A stretch of DNA of 43,497 nucleotides from contig MICF01000010.1 of the NCBI GenBank assembly GCA_001829785.1, forward strand, positions 202,964-246,460. Direction: 5' to 3'. This document shows positions 1 through 7,939 of this stretch, in pieces. Below the pieces are notes generated by a model. That model made no database searches. It worked only from the letters and a program-made list of their open reading frames with translations, and was not told the origin of the DNA. The stretch comes from Sulfurimonas sp. RIFOXYD12_FULL_33_39. Its GTDB lineage: Bacteria; Campylobacterota; Campylobacteria; Campylobacterales; Sulfurimonadaceae. Both the position numbers and the translations under genes were made by a program. Numbering within the stretch: position 1 is the first letter of the stretch; each line of letters begins with the position of its first letter.

Positions 1-2
1 AC

Positions 3-488
3 TTCCAAGCTCCAACAACACAAGAATTTTTTGCAACGGTACAAAATAAACTGCATTGGGCTATTCACGGACATACAGCTTCTGAACTTATAGTTGGGAG
101 AGCAAACCACAAAAAAAAGTTTATGGGGCTTACAAACTGGAAAAAAGCACCAAATGGGAAAATCTTAAAATCAGATGTAACCGTAGCTAAAAATTATCTA
201 TCTCAAGATGAAATAAAATCACTTGATAGAATAGTAACCATGTACCTTGATTATGCAGAAGACCAAGCTGAGAGAAATATTCCAATGACGATGAAAGATT
301 GGAGTCAAAAGTTAAATGCTTTTTTACAATTTAATGAACGAGATATTTTACAAAACGCAGGAAAAGTTACAGCCGTAATTGCAAAAGAGTTTGCAATAAG
401 TGAATTTGAAAAATACAAAGTAATTCAAGATAAATCATATAAGAGTGACTTTGATAGATTGCTAGGTGAGATAGATATTCAAGGGTGA
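3..488 (+). CDS. RhuM-family protein, C-terminal part (5' end outside window)
   Basis: The frame is open from the left edge, so the gene starts outside the window; an internal ATG at 123 is not the real start. The visible part begins FQAPTTQEFFATVQNKLHWA, continues through the family segment GHTASELIVGRAN, and has the C-terminal DVTVAKNYL ... DRIVTMYLDYAEDQAE ... FNERDIL block. The same block occurs in the complete RhuM-family gene at 15147-16157 (DVTVGKNYL ... NRIIVMWLDYAEDRA ... FNERDVL), so the window holds two diverged members. RhuM was named from Salmonella pathogenicity island 3. Its biochemical role is not established, and homologues often sit in restriction-modification or other accessory loci. 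The gene ends about 50 bases before the convergent helicase gene. Confidence 0.85.
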   Translation, partial: FQAPTTQEFFATVQNKLHWAIHGHTASELIVGRANHKKKFMGLTNWKKAPNGKILKSDVTVAKNYLSQDEIKSLDRIVTMYLDYAEDQAERNIPMTMKDWSQKLNAFLQFNERDILQNAGKVTAVIAKEFAISEFEKYKVIQDKSYKSDFDRLLGEIDIQG

Positions 489-540
489 TACACACAACAA
501 AACTCAGCATCGAACAAGATGGAGTTCTATCCGTAAAGAA

Positions 541-2637
541 TCAACCATTAGTTGCAGAAGAATCATCTTTGCCTTCTTCTTTTAAAACCATTGCCCTAAA
601 AGCCTCATCCTTTGGAACAAGTCCCGCTTCATATAAGAACTGAGAAGGCAGGAAGTTTAGTTTTTTGATTTTGTCGTACTTTGCATAACTAAGATAGAGT
701 ATATCTTTTGCTCTTGTGACCGCCACGTAAAATAGTCTTCGCTCTTCATCTAGTGAGCCGCCGCGCTGCATAAGTTTTCTGTTTGGAAATCGTCCGTCCA
801 TCAAATCAACTATATAAACTTCCTTGTACTCCAAACCTTTTGAAGCATGAACACTAAGCAGGTTTACGCCCTCGCCTTGAGTCAAATCAGAAGAACCTAA
901 AACCATAGCATTTAAAAACCTGTCATGTTCGCTGTATGGTTTTGAGAGTTCCTCTAAAAGAACCATTTTTCTTGCTATTTTAGAAAGTGAGTCGGCTTTT
1001 TGTTTCTCATCTATCGTGCCGTCTTTTAAAGTTGCTCTTTTACTTGCCAATACATCCGACATGTACTTATAAACAGCAGATTTTGCAATCTTCTCAACTA
1101 TAACTCTAGGCTGTTTTACACCCTTTAAATCACGAAACAGAAGATAAAAATCATGCAAAAAAGCGGCACTGTCTTTTGTAAGTTTTGGATGTTTCAAGAT
1201 AGAATTTTTCATAAACTTATCTTCAAAACCGAGTTTGGCAAACTTGCCCACACTTCCAAGCTCTAAAAAATCATCAAAAAGTCCTAACTGCTGGTTTAGT
1301 TTTCTCTTCTCAAAGGGATTATTTATAGACTCATCAGGCGCATAAAGCCCATAAAACATACTTCCGTGACCGAGTGTTTTAAGAGCTATATATAGCTCTT
1401 TTGCCATTGCGCTACCGATTCCTCTGGCAAACTCAAAAAGATGTATAAATGCCATCATATCCGACTCGTTTACGAGCAGTGTATAAAAATCTAAAACGGC
1501 TTTTACCTCGCGTGAATCAAAAAAGCTTGTTCCGCCTTTTCTTTTACATGTAATGCCGAGTTCACGAAGTCCTACCTCTATGCCGTCAGCAGAGGAGTTG
1601 TTTCTAAAGATTACGGCTATATCATCTCTTTGCGTTTGCGAATTACTTATCTTAAAAGCTATATCATGATACTGGTCAAAAAGCTCATCATAAGCAAGCA
1701 AAACAGGAGGCTTTGAGTCGTGTCCTCTAGTTACTTCAAGCTTTTTTGGATAGATTCTCTCGTTATGCTCTATAACTTTTGAAGCAAGTGAAAGTATAGG
1801 AACGGTTGAGCGGTAGTTTTTTGTAAGAGTATGCACTTTCGCACTCGGAAACTTTGTAGAAAATGAGCCGATTATGGAAATATCCGCACCGTTAAAAGCA
1901 TATATACTCTGGTCATAATCTCCGACACAAAAAAGCGATGGAGGATTCATAGCATCTATGAGCGTGCCTTGAAGTGCGTTTGTGTCTTGATACTCATCGA
2001 CAAGCACTTCCTTGTAACCCAAATCTTTACTTTTGCACATCTCTCTAAAATTTAAAAGCAAATCGTTAAAATTTACAAAACCGTACTCTTTTTTTAAACT
2101 CTCAAACTCATCAACTATATCTGCATAAATCATCGCAAAGAGTTCGTGTTCAGGGTATTTATTTTTTACCCAATCTTCAAAATTATTATGCATCTCGGTA
2201 TTTTGATAAAAAGAGTAAACATCATAAAGATAGTTTCCGCCATAAGGGGTTATCTCAGCGCCGATATGAGAGAATGAACGCTTTTCAAAAACACTTCTAA
2301 AGAGAGTTTTTAACTCTCGCTGCTGTTTTAGTACAACTTTTTTATCATGTTTTTTGAGCCATCTGTAACTAACCGCATGGAAAGTTCCGGCATCTATCTT
2401 TGAAGCTATATCTTTGCCGAAAAAGTCTGCGACTCTTTGCACCATCTCTGCGGCGGCTTTGTTTGTGAAGGTAAGAAGCAAAATTTCCTGCGGATGTACG
2501 CCAGAAGAGAGTAGATATCCGATACGCCCGACTATTGTCGAGGTTTTACCGGTTCCTGCCGAGGCAATTATTAGATTTTCTTTACATGTAGAAGTCGCTG
2601 CGGCATATTGTTCTTCATTTAGACGCGAAAGTGGCAA
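541..2637 (-). CDS. UvrD/Rep/PcrA-type superfamily I DNA helicase
   Basis: ATP-dependent 3'-5' DNA helicase of superfamily I, acting in repair or replication restart. In the 698 residues the motifs appear in order: Walker A IIASAGTGKTS (about 23-33), the TFTNKAA segment (about 56-62), DEYQDT (214-219), GDYDQSIYAFNGAD (about 239-252), NYRS (274-277), VHASKGLE (596-603) and EERRLFYVAVTRAK (631-644). The length fits the 650-720 residues usual for Rep/PcrA/UvrD. The start is TTG at 2635-2637, with an AGGAG five bases upstream; no closer ATG is in frame. The gene converges with the RhuM fragment and is divergent from napG. Assignment to UvrD rather than Rep or PcrA cannot be decided by eye, so no symbol is given. 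Confidence 0.93.
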   Translation of the reverse strand: MPLSRLNEEQYAAATSTCKENLIIASAGTGKTSTIVGRIGYLLSSGVHPQEILLLTFTNKAAAEMVQRVADFFGKDIASKIDAGTFHAVSYRWLKKHDKKVVLKQQRELKTLFRSVFEKRSFSHIGAEITPYGGNYLYDVYSFYQNTEMHNNFEDWVKNKYPEHELFAMIYADIVDEFESLKKEYGFVNFNDLLLNFREMCKSKDLGYKEVLVDEYQDTNALQGTLIDAMNPPSLFCVGDYDQSIYAFNGADISIIGSFSTKFPSAKVHTLTKNYRSTVPILSLASKVIEHNERIYPKKLEVTRGHDSKPPVLLAYDELFDQYHDIAFKISNSQTQRDDIAVIFRNNSSADGIEVGLRELGITCKRKGGTSFFDSREVKAVLDFYTLLVNESDMMAFIHLFEFARGIGSAMAKELYIALKTLGHGSMFYGLYAPDESINNPFEKRKLNQQLGLFDDFLELGSVGKFAKLGFEDKFMKNSILKHPKLTKDSAAFLHDFYLLFRDLKGVKQPRVIVEKIAKSAVYKYMSDVLASKRATLKDGTIDEKQKADSLSKIARKMVLLEELSKPYSEHDRFLNAMVLGSSDLTQGEGVNLLSVHASKGLEYKEVYIVDLMDGRFPNRKLMQRGGSLDEERRLFYVAVTRAKDILYLSYAKYDKIKKLNFLPSQFLYEAGLVPKDEAFRAMVLKEEGKDDSSATNG

Positions 2638-2772
2638 ATCAACTCCTGTAAAAATTTTGAGAATGAGATTATACTATTATAAGCTTCACTCTATTTTATC
2701 TCGTATTTTCACTTACAATAAATATAATTAAAACTAATACTATTTTTAAATTTAAGTTTAAAAAATTAAGAC

Positions 2773-2778
2773 TATAAT
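2773..2778 (+). promoter_or_regulatory. -10 box (TATAAT) of the napGHL operon
   Basis: A perfect TATAAT lies 20 bases before the ATG at 2798, preceded by AT-rich sequence typical of Campylobacterota promoters, which lack a strong -35. It overlaps the upstream in-frame ATG at 2777. This argues that 2798, which has an AAGAGG seven bases upstream, is the true napG start. Confidence 0.55.
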
Positions 2779-2797
2779 GATATTTAAGAGGTGTAAA

Positions 2798-3610
2798 ATG
2801 GATACTATTAACAATCCTAGCAGAAGATTTATTTTACAAAAACTGTTGAAAGGTTTGGGATACGGTGCATTTGGGATAGTTGCATGGAGTGCCTACCTTT
2901 CACAGTCACAGGCCAATAGTCTGATTTTAAGACCACCGGGTGCGATTAGTGAAGAGGAGTTTGTCTCAACATGTATTCGTTGTGGAATGTGTGTGCAGGC
3001 ATGTCCTTTTGATGTTTTAAAGTTATCGACTATATCCGATAAAATCTCTATCGGTACTCCCTACTTTACCCCAAGAGAAAATGAGTGTCGCTTATGCCCC
3101 GACATTCCATGTGCGTCAGCTTGTCCAACCAAAGTGCTTGATATAAAATCTCTAACCGTTGATAAAAAACTATCTATATTTAGTGCTAGAATGGGACTTG
3201 CAACAATTAATACACAGACTTGCTTAGCTTACTTAGGACTACAATGCACTATGTGTATTCGTGCATGTCCTCTTGCCGATACGGCTATTGTACTGCATAA
3301 TGAGCGAAATCCTCGTACCGATATGCATGCCTTTTTAAAACCTGTAGTCAATCCTGATTATTGTACGGGATGCGGGGCGTGTGAACATGCGTGTCCGACA
3401 AAAATAGCTTCTATAAAAGTTCTTCCGCTATCTCTGTCCAAAGGAGATATAGGGTCTCACTACATTGTCGGATGGGAGCAAAAAGATGAAGATAGATTAT
3501 CAGGTACTACAAAAGATATAACGCTAGATAAAACACCAAGAAATCAAAGAAGTGCAATTGAAAACGTTAATGATGTTGATGGAATTTTAAAAGGGGTTTA
3601 TGATGAATAA
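2798..3610 (+). CDS. napG: NapG, Tat-exported ferredoxin-type quinol dehydrogenase subunit
   Basis: Periplasmic iron-sulfur protein that, with membrane NapH, passes electrons from quinol towards periplasmic nitrate reductase. The N-terminus has a twin-arginine signal (SRRFILQ at residues 8-14) followed by a hydrophobic stretch. Four 4Fe-4S cysteine clusters follow: CIRCGMCVQACP, CRLCPDIPCASACP, CLAYLGLQCTMCIRACP and CTGCGACEHACP. With the ATG at 2798 the protein is 270 residues, normal for NapG. An in-frame ATG at 2777 lies inside the promoter and would put seven extra residues before the Tat signal. The gene overlaps napH by 11 bases. NosG of nos clusters is a close relative, but the directly following napH and napL favour NapG. 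Confidence 0.88.
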   Translation: MDTINNPSRRFILQKLLKGLGYGAFGIVAWSAYLSQSQANSLILRPPGAISEEEFVSTCIRCGMCVQACPFDVLKLSTISDKISIGTPYFTPRENECRLCPDIPCASACPTKVLDIKSLTVDKKLSIFSARMGLATINTQTCLAYLGLQCTMCIRACPLADTAIVLHNERNPRTDMHAFLKPVVNPDYCTGCGACEHACPTKIASIKVLPLSLSKGDIGSHYIVGWEQKDEDRLSGTTKDITLDKTPRNQRSAIENVNDVDGILKGVYDE

Positions 3611-4430
3611 TTTTTTATATAAACATAGATTTTTTTTATCTCGCAGATTGGTTCAGATAGCGATACTTACTGCTTATTTCGGAGCAAATGCGTATGGCTG
3701 GAGTATCGTGTCAGGCGATTTAAGCAGTTCTATTGTTTTTGGCTTTATACCGCTTTCCGACCCGTTTGCCTCGCTTCAGATGTTTTTTGCAGGAGCAGTT
3801 GTATCCGTTGATATACTCTTTGGAGTTTTAGTCGTTTTGTTTTTTTACGGTATTATCGGCGGTCGATTTTTCTGCTCTTGGGTATGTCCCGTAAATATAG
3901 TAACGGAGAGTGCTTCAGATTTACGAAAAAAGTTAAATTTGCAAGAAAAAGAGAGTGAAATCTCATTTAGTCGTAATATTCGTTACTGGATAATAGTAAT
4001 TAGCTTACTTCTCTCTTTTATATTCTCATTGGCGGCATTTGAGATGATAAGCCCTATCGGCATAGCGCATAGAGGCATAATATTTGGTTTTGGTTTTGGC
4101 TGGACATTTTTAGTAACTATCTTTCTTTTTGATCTTTTTTCTCAAAAGTACGGATGGTGCGGACATATCTGCCCTCTTGGCGGATTTAATGCACTTATAG
4201 GAAAATACTCTCTTATCAAAGTCGTACATGATAAAGATAAATGCTTACTCTCAATGGAGTGTTTTAAAGCATGTCCTGAAGTTGATATACTGGAGATGGT
4301 AGGCAAAGAGAGTCATATCATAACAGGGGCTACATGTATTAAATGCGGGCGATGCATAGAAGTTTGTGATAACGATGCATTTAAAGTATCTGTTGTAGGC
4401 TTAGCAAAACAGCTAAAGGGGAAATTATGA
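3600..4430 (+). CDS. napH: NapH, membrane ferredoxin-type quinol dehydrogenase subunit
   Basis: Inner-membrane partner of NapG that oxidises quinol. The 276 residues hold about four to five hydrophobic segments (for example around residues 15-35, 65-90 and 125-150), two cytoplasmic CxxxCP-type motifs (CSWVCPVN and CGHICPLG), and two C-terminal 4Fe-4S motifs, CLLSMECFKACP and CIKCGRCIEVC. This is the NapH/CcoG-like layout. The start is ATG at 3600 or the adjacent ATG at 3603, both overlapping the end of napG, so translation is probably coupled. Its TGA shares an ATGA with the start of napL. NosH is the main alternative name; gene order decides for NapH. Confidence 0.88.
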   Translation: MMNNFLYKHRFFLSRRLVQIAILTAYFGANAYGWSIVSGDLSSSIVFGFIPLSDPFASLQMFFAGAVVSVDILFGVLVVLFFYGIIGGRFFCSWVCPVNIVTESASDLRKKLNLQEKESEISFSRNIRYWIIVISLLLSFIFSLAAFEMISPIGIAHRGIIFGFGFGWTFLVTIFLFDLFSQKYGWCGHICPLGGFNALIGKYSLIKVVHDKDKCLLSMECFKACPEVDILEMVGKESHIITGATCIKCGRCIEVCDNDAFKVSVVGLAKQLKGKL

Positions 4431-5374
4431 AGATAGTTATACTTGTTATATTTTTATTTTTAGCAAATATTTCTGCAAAAGATATAAAACCATACAAATA
4501 TCTCAAAGCAAGCGATTCCGTATCTGACTTTGCTAAAGCAGATAACATGTTAATTATAGGCACGGAAGAGGGAATCGTAGATATTTATGATTTAGAAAAA
4601 GAGCAGTTTGTCGATAAGATAACTCTAAAAAAGCAGAAAAATATTTTAGGTGATGAGAACGGTATCTTAATAATCAGCGTTGATTATCTGGACGACAGAG
4701 TTGCTTTTTTAACAAGAGAGTTAAATACATGGGGAGAACTATATATTTATGAGAATAAAAAGTTAACCAAACTGATAGAAAATGCCCAACATATCAGTTT
4801 ACAGAAAGTAAAATTTTTAGATAAAGATAGAGTTATTATAAACACTATGGGCAATGAACTAATGCTTTTTGATATAAAAAACAAGAGATTTATATACAAA
4901 AAACAGCTTGGCTTGGGAAGTTTCTCAGACTTAGTGTTAAGTGAAGATAAAAAGTATCTCTTTAGCGCCGATGAAACACCGCAAATCAACAAAATTGAAA
5001 TTAACAGCGGCAAGGTAATGGAAAAATATGAAGAGGCAAACAAAAGAGATATTTTTTCAATTGATTATAAAAACAGTCTGCTTCTTAGCGGAGGAAAAGA
5101 TAAACGTGTAATCCTTTATAAAACACCTCTTCAATATAAAATGACAAAAGGGGATTTTTTCATTCAAAGTGTTGCATTAAATCCGGATGCGACAAAAGCA
5201 GCTTTTACAAAAAACGATAATGACGAAATTTCTATTATCGACACAAATACCCTTGAAGAGACTCATCTGCTAAAAGGGCATAAAAAAACCGTAATCAAAA
5301 TAGATTTTTACATGTCTAACGAGTTAATTACCGCAGATGAGGGTAATCAACTAACGTTTTGGAGGTTAAAGTAA
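4427..5374 (+). CDS. napL: NapL-like periplasmic WD40/beta-propeller protein
   Basis: A 315-residue protein with a clear signal peptide (MKIVILVIFLFLANISAKD) followed by WD40/YVTN-like blades: repeated strands such as MLIIGTEEGIVDIYDLE, SLLLSGGKDKRVILYKT and ELITADEGNQLTFWRL. NapL is a Campylobacterota-specific member of nap operons; its function is not well defined, and loss has only mild effects in the species studied. The ATG overlaps the napH stop (ATGA), so the three genes form one transcription unit. The gene stops 12 bases before the convergent rubrerythrin gene. The call rests on position after napGH and on fold; sequence identity to known NapL could not be tested. Confidence 0.7.
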   Translation: MKIVILVIFLFLANISAKDIKPYKYLKASDSVSDFAKADNMLIIGTEEGIVDIYDLEKEQFVDKITLKKQKNILGDENGILIISVDYLDDRVAFLTRELNTWGELYIYENKKLTKLIENAQHISLQKVKFLDKDRVIINTMGNELMLFDIKNKRFIYKKQLGLGSFSDLVLSEDKKYLFSADETPQINKIEINSGKVMEKYEEANKRDIFSIDYKNSLLLSGGKDKRVILYKTPLQYKMTKGDFFIQSVALNPDATKAAFTKNDNDEISIIDTNTLEETHLLKGHKKTVIKIDFYMSNELITADEGNQLTFWRLK

Positions 5375-5386
5375 AAAACTAAAAAC

Positions 5387-5884
5387 CTATATTTGAACAA
5401 ACACAGAGGGTTTAACTCCGCAAACAGGACAGTTTTGTGTCGGTTCTCCAAGTTCGATATAACCGCATATCGGACAGAGATAAATTCCTACCTCATCTAT
5501 ATCTTTTCCATCTTTTACGGCTTCTAGCGCTTTTTTATAAAGCTCGGCATGTACTTTCTCGGCTTCAAGCGCATAACCGAACATCTTTTTTGCTTTGTGG
5601 TTTTCTGCTACTGCCTGCTCGTACATCGGCGGGTACATGTCCTCAAATTCATAAGTCTCTCCGCCGATTGCCGCTTCAAGATTTTCAAGAGTTGAGCCGA
5701 CTTTATCCATAGCTTTTAAATGACCCTCTGCATGAATTTTCTCAGCTTCTGCTGTTGTGCGAAAAAGTTTAGCAATATTAGTAAATCCGTCTTTTTGTGC
5801 TTGTTTTGCAAATGCACTGTACTTTTGATATGCTCCGCTCTCTCCGCTAAAAGCAACCTCTAAATTCTCTTTTGTATTTGGCAT
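5387..5884 (-). CDS. rbr: Rubrerythrin
   Basis: Cytoplasmic non-haem iron peroxidase that reduces hydrogen peroxide in anaerobes and microaerophiles. The N-terminal ferritin-like four-helix domain carries the di-iron ligand motifs (FSGESGAYQKY, TAEAEKIHAEGH, YEQAVAENHKA, LEAEKVHAELY). The C-terminal rubredoxin-like domain has CPICGYIE ... CPVCG, binding one FeS4 iron. At 165 residues it is a short version of the usual 170-190. The ATG at 5884 has AAAAGGA five bases upstream, and TACAAT upstream on the minus strand could be its -10. It is transcribed alone, convergent with napL. Confidence 0.93.
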   Translation of the reverse strand: MPNTKENLEVAFSGESGAYQKYSAFAKQAQKDGFTNIAKLFRTTAEAEKIHAEGHLKAMDKVGSTLENLEAAIGGETYEFEDMYPPMYEQAVAENHKAKKMFGYALEAEKVHAELYKKALEAVKDGKDIDEVGIYLCPICGYIELGEPTQNCPVCGVKPSVFVQI

Positions 5885-5965
5885 ATTAATCCTTTTTTTT
5901 ATTTTATTAACTATGAATTATTGTATCTCTATTAGACTTAATTGAAAATATAAGGTAAAAACGGC

Positions 5966-5971
5966 TATAAT
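5966..5971 (+). promoter_or_regulatory. -10 box (TATAAT) of the diguanylate cyclase gene
   Basis: TATAAT lies 34 bases before the ATG at 6006 and overlaps the in-frame ATG at 5970, which makes 5970 an unlikely translation start. Confidence 0.5.
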
Positions 5972-6005
5972 GGTCTTACAAAAAACTATAAACGAAGAGT
6001 GTTCT

Positions 6006-6830
6006 ATGCAAGAAGTCGATGAAAAAATGTTACAAGTAATATCCAATGAAACTAAAGATAGTATTGGAAATATAAATATCGTGACACCCGTTATTTATAC
6101 TGATATATTTTCGAAATTTGCATCATCGCATAATGCAAATATAAGCGAAGACAATAAAATAACAGATTACCTCTTGAGCCAAAAAATAGCACTTTTTACA
6201 AATTTACAAGAGTCAACATCAAAAAATGCAAAAAAACTAAGCGACAGCACGGACAAAGCCCTTTTAGCTATAAAAGACAAAAATGAAGCAACACTTCAAG
6301 AAGTTTTAAAAGAGACACAAGAACTTCAACGCGAAATAGAGAGACTAAAAAAATCTGTCTATAAAGATGAACTTACAAGTACGTATAACAGAAAATGGCT
6401 TCATGACTATTGCTTAGAAGATGATTCGCAAAACTTTAAAAACTCCGGCACTCTTGCTATTATCGATTTAAACTATTTTAAAATAATAAACGACACTTAC
6501 GGGCATATTATAGGCGATAAAGTTTTAATCTACATCGCAAGCCAGCTCCAAAAAACAAAAGAGAGTGTAGTTAGATACGGCGGAGATGAGTTTATGATTA
6601 TTTTTAGCGATTCGACTACGGCAGAGGAAGCATCTTCAAAAATAAACAAAATAAGAGAAGATGTTATCAAAAAACATTTAGTAGTAAAAGAGTCTTCGTT
6701 TAAGGTAAGCTTCTCATTCGGTATTTGCAAGTTTAAAAAAGGAGACTCTCTTTCTGATGTAATTGAATCTGCCGATAACAACATGTATGAAGACAAAATC
6801 AATATAAAAAAGAGAATTACAGGTATTTAA
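6006..6830 (+). CDS. GGDEF diguanylate cyclase
   Basis: Predicted to make cyclic di-GMP from two GTP. With the ATG at 6006 (GAAGAG a few bases upstream) the protein is 274 residues. An N-terminal helical region with a coiled coil (about 75-115) leads into a complete GGDEF domain: KDELTSTYNRKWL, then IDLNYFKIINDTYGHIIGD, the catalytic RYGGDEFMI and the closing FSFGI. No RxxD inhibitory site is visible five residues before GGDEF, so product inhibition may be absent. There is no membrane segment or recognised sensor domain, so it should be cytoplasmic. A short GGDEF-like gene follows 18 bases downstream in the same direction. Confidence 0.9.
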   Translation: MQEVDEKMLQVISNETKDSIGNINIVTPVIYTDIFSKFASSHNANISEDNKITDYLLSQKIALFTNLQESTSKNAKKLSDSTDKALLAIKDKNEATLQEVLKETQELQREIERLKKSVYKDELTSTYNRKWLHDYCLEDDSQNFKNSGTLAIIDLNYFKIINDTYGHIIGDKVLIYIASQLQKTKESVVRYGGDEFMIIFSDSTTAEEASSKINKIREDVIKKHLVVKESSFKVSFSFGICKFKKGDSLSDVIESADNNMYEDKINIKKRITGI

Positions 6831-6848
6831 ATAAATAGGAGAATTAGT

Positions 6849-7280
6849 TTGATTGAAGAAAAAAAAGTATTTTTAAATACTAAACTCTCTCAGATAGAAA
6901 CGGTAAAAATTCTAGTTAAAGAACTGCAACCCTCTTTGGAATACTTAACATATAATATAAAGCGTTATCATGTGCCTGTTGTTATGATTATTTTTCATTC
7001 TCTTAAAGATATAGCAAAAGAGCTTGAACAAAGCAAGAGACTCACAGATATAGCCAAAACCGTAAAAATAGGAGACTCCTATTTTAACTTTGTATTTTTA
7101 CCGTTTACGGAACTTGTCGAGAGTTATAATTTCATAAAACATGTTGAATACAATAAACTAAGCAATACTAAAAACTATTATCATCATGACATGTTGCCGC
7201 CTGAAATAAGTAACTATTTTAACTTTATAAATTCCTATCTTTTTGCTATTGCAGAAAAAAAAGAGACAAAACAGTTATAA
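6849..7280 (+). CDS. Small protein resembling a degenerate GGDEF domain
   Basis: A 143-residue protein starting at TTG 6849, with AGGAG seven bases upstream. I do not firmly recognise it. Its middle follows the GGDEF fold order: a strand VPVVMIIFHSLKDI where active enzymes have the metal-binding strand, a helix, then KIGDSYFNFVFLPFTELVES where active cyclases have a strand, the GGDEF turn and a following strand. The signature itself is replaced by GDSYF, so it should not make cyclic di-GMP; it could bind a nucleotide or the neighbouring cyclase. It is very likely co-transcribed with the cyclase and ends in a bidirectional terminator. The GGDEF resemblance is inference from pattern only. Confidence 0.6.
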   Translation: MIEEKKVFLNTKLSQIETVKILVKELQPSLEYLTYNIKRYHVPVVMIIFHSLKDIAKELEQSKRLTDIAKTVKIGDSYFNFVFLPFTELVESYNFIKHVEYNKLSNTKNYYHHDMLPPEISNYFNFINSYLFAIAEKKETKQL

Positions 7281-7300
7281 AACGTGTTTGCCTCTTTTTT
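7257..7300. terminator. Bidirectional terminator between convergent genes
   Basis: AAAAAAGAG at 7257-7265 pairs with CTCTTTTTT at 7292-7300, with further pairing just inside (CAAA with TTTG). The stem has a T-run on both strands. It sits at the end of the GGDEF-like gene and just past the end of the convergent host-attachment-family gene. Confidence 0.65.
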
Positions 7301-7308
7301 AGTACAGA

Positions 7309-7752
7309 TTACATGCCTTTTTCGTTTGAAAAATATTCCAATAATTTATCATTTGAAGTTTTTATAAGATCCAAGTGAAGATTTTTCTTCATACTCTTTT
7401 TATCAGCGTCATTTAAAAGCGCTACAATTTGGTTATTTATCGCCTTTGGTGCGGCAAGACCCCATGTTTCATGAGTATGTTTTTCAAGCGCATCAGCTAT
7501 CTGTTTCCCTATCTCTTTAACTCTTCTGCGCTCCCACTCTAAAACAAGATTATGATCTTCACCTGCACCGCTGCCGCCCACGCTTTTAAAATTGCCGTGT
7601 TGGTCAGAGACTTTTTCGCTCAATCTTTTGTGAGTATCCGAACTCTCAACGCTCCCAATAAGCTCCAAAGATTCCCTACCAAGAGGGTCTTTTTTTGTCT
7701 CAAATAATTTAAAATGCTGTAAATCTGTAATAACGATAAGTTTTGGTAACAT
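7309..7752 (-). CDS. Host attachment family protein (Host_attach)
   Basis: A 147-residue protein of the family named after an Agrobacterium protein needed for attachment to host cells. Homologues are widespread in free-living bacteria and their function is unclear. Visible family features are the opening LPKLIVITDLQHFKLFE, the middle SDQHGNFKS, the LEWERRRVKEIGKQIADALE helix and the WGLAAPKAINNQIVALLN segment near the end. An in-frame start at 7812 is possible but lies upstream of the TATAAT at 7783-7788. The ATG at 7752 has AGGAG six bases upstream and was chosen. Monocistronic; divergent from valS. Confidence 0.75.
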   Translation of the reverse strand: MLPKLIVITDLQHFKLFETKKDPLGRESLELIGSVESSDTHKRLSEKVSDQHGNFKSVGGSGAGEDHNLVLEWERRRVKEIGKQIADALEKHTHETWGLAAPKAINNQIVALLNDADKKSMKKNLHLDLIKTSNDKLLEYFSNEKGM

Positions 7753-7782
7753 AGAAACTCCTGCTAACTCATTGTATGATGA

Positions 7783-7788
7783 ATTATA
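7783..7788 (-). promoter_or_regulatory. -10 box (TATAAT, minus strand) of the host-attachment-family gene
   Basis: Read on the minus strand this is TATAAT, about 30 bases before the ATG at 7752. It excludes the longer open frame beginning at 7812. Confidence 0.45.
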
Positions 7789-7898
7789 ATTTAAGATATG
7801 TAACAACTTCATTTTATCAGTAAATCATAAAAATATTCTTTAAAATAGGTAAAGAAACAAGGGCATCTTATATAAGCATTTCCTCACTTCATTTTAGA

Positions 7899-7904
7899 TA
7901 TAAT
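7899..7904 (+). promoter_or_regulatory. -10 box (TATAAT) of valS
   Basis: TATAAT lies about 35 bases before the valS ATG at 7940, which also has an AAGG eight bases upstream. The position fits a short 5' leader; no T-box or other leader structure is seen. Confidence 0.5.
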
Positions 7905-7939
7905 CGCGAAATTATTTTATACTATTTAAGGTCAAGTAC

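Noticed and set aside
2777..2797. Upstream ATG for napG
   Set aside because: It overlaps the TATAAT box, and the ATG at 2798 has the better ribosome site and places the Tat motif normally.
7753..7812. Longer N-terminus for the host-attachment-family protein
   Set aside because: The extra part contains a minus-strand TATAAT, and the ATG at 7752 has AGGAG at ideal spacing.
7753..7939. Possible small RNA, tRNA or T-box leader before valS
   Set aside because: The longest intergenic gap shows two divergent promoters only; no cloverleaf, T-box sequence or strong hairpin is visible.
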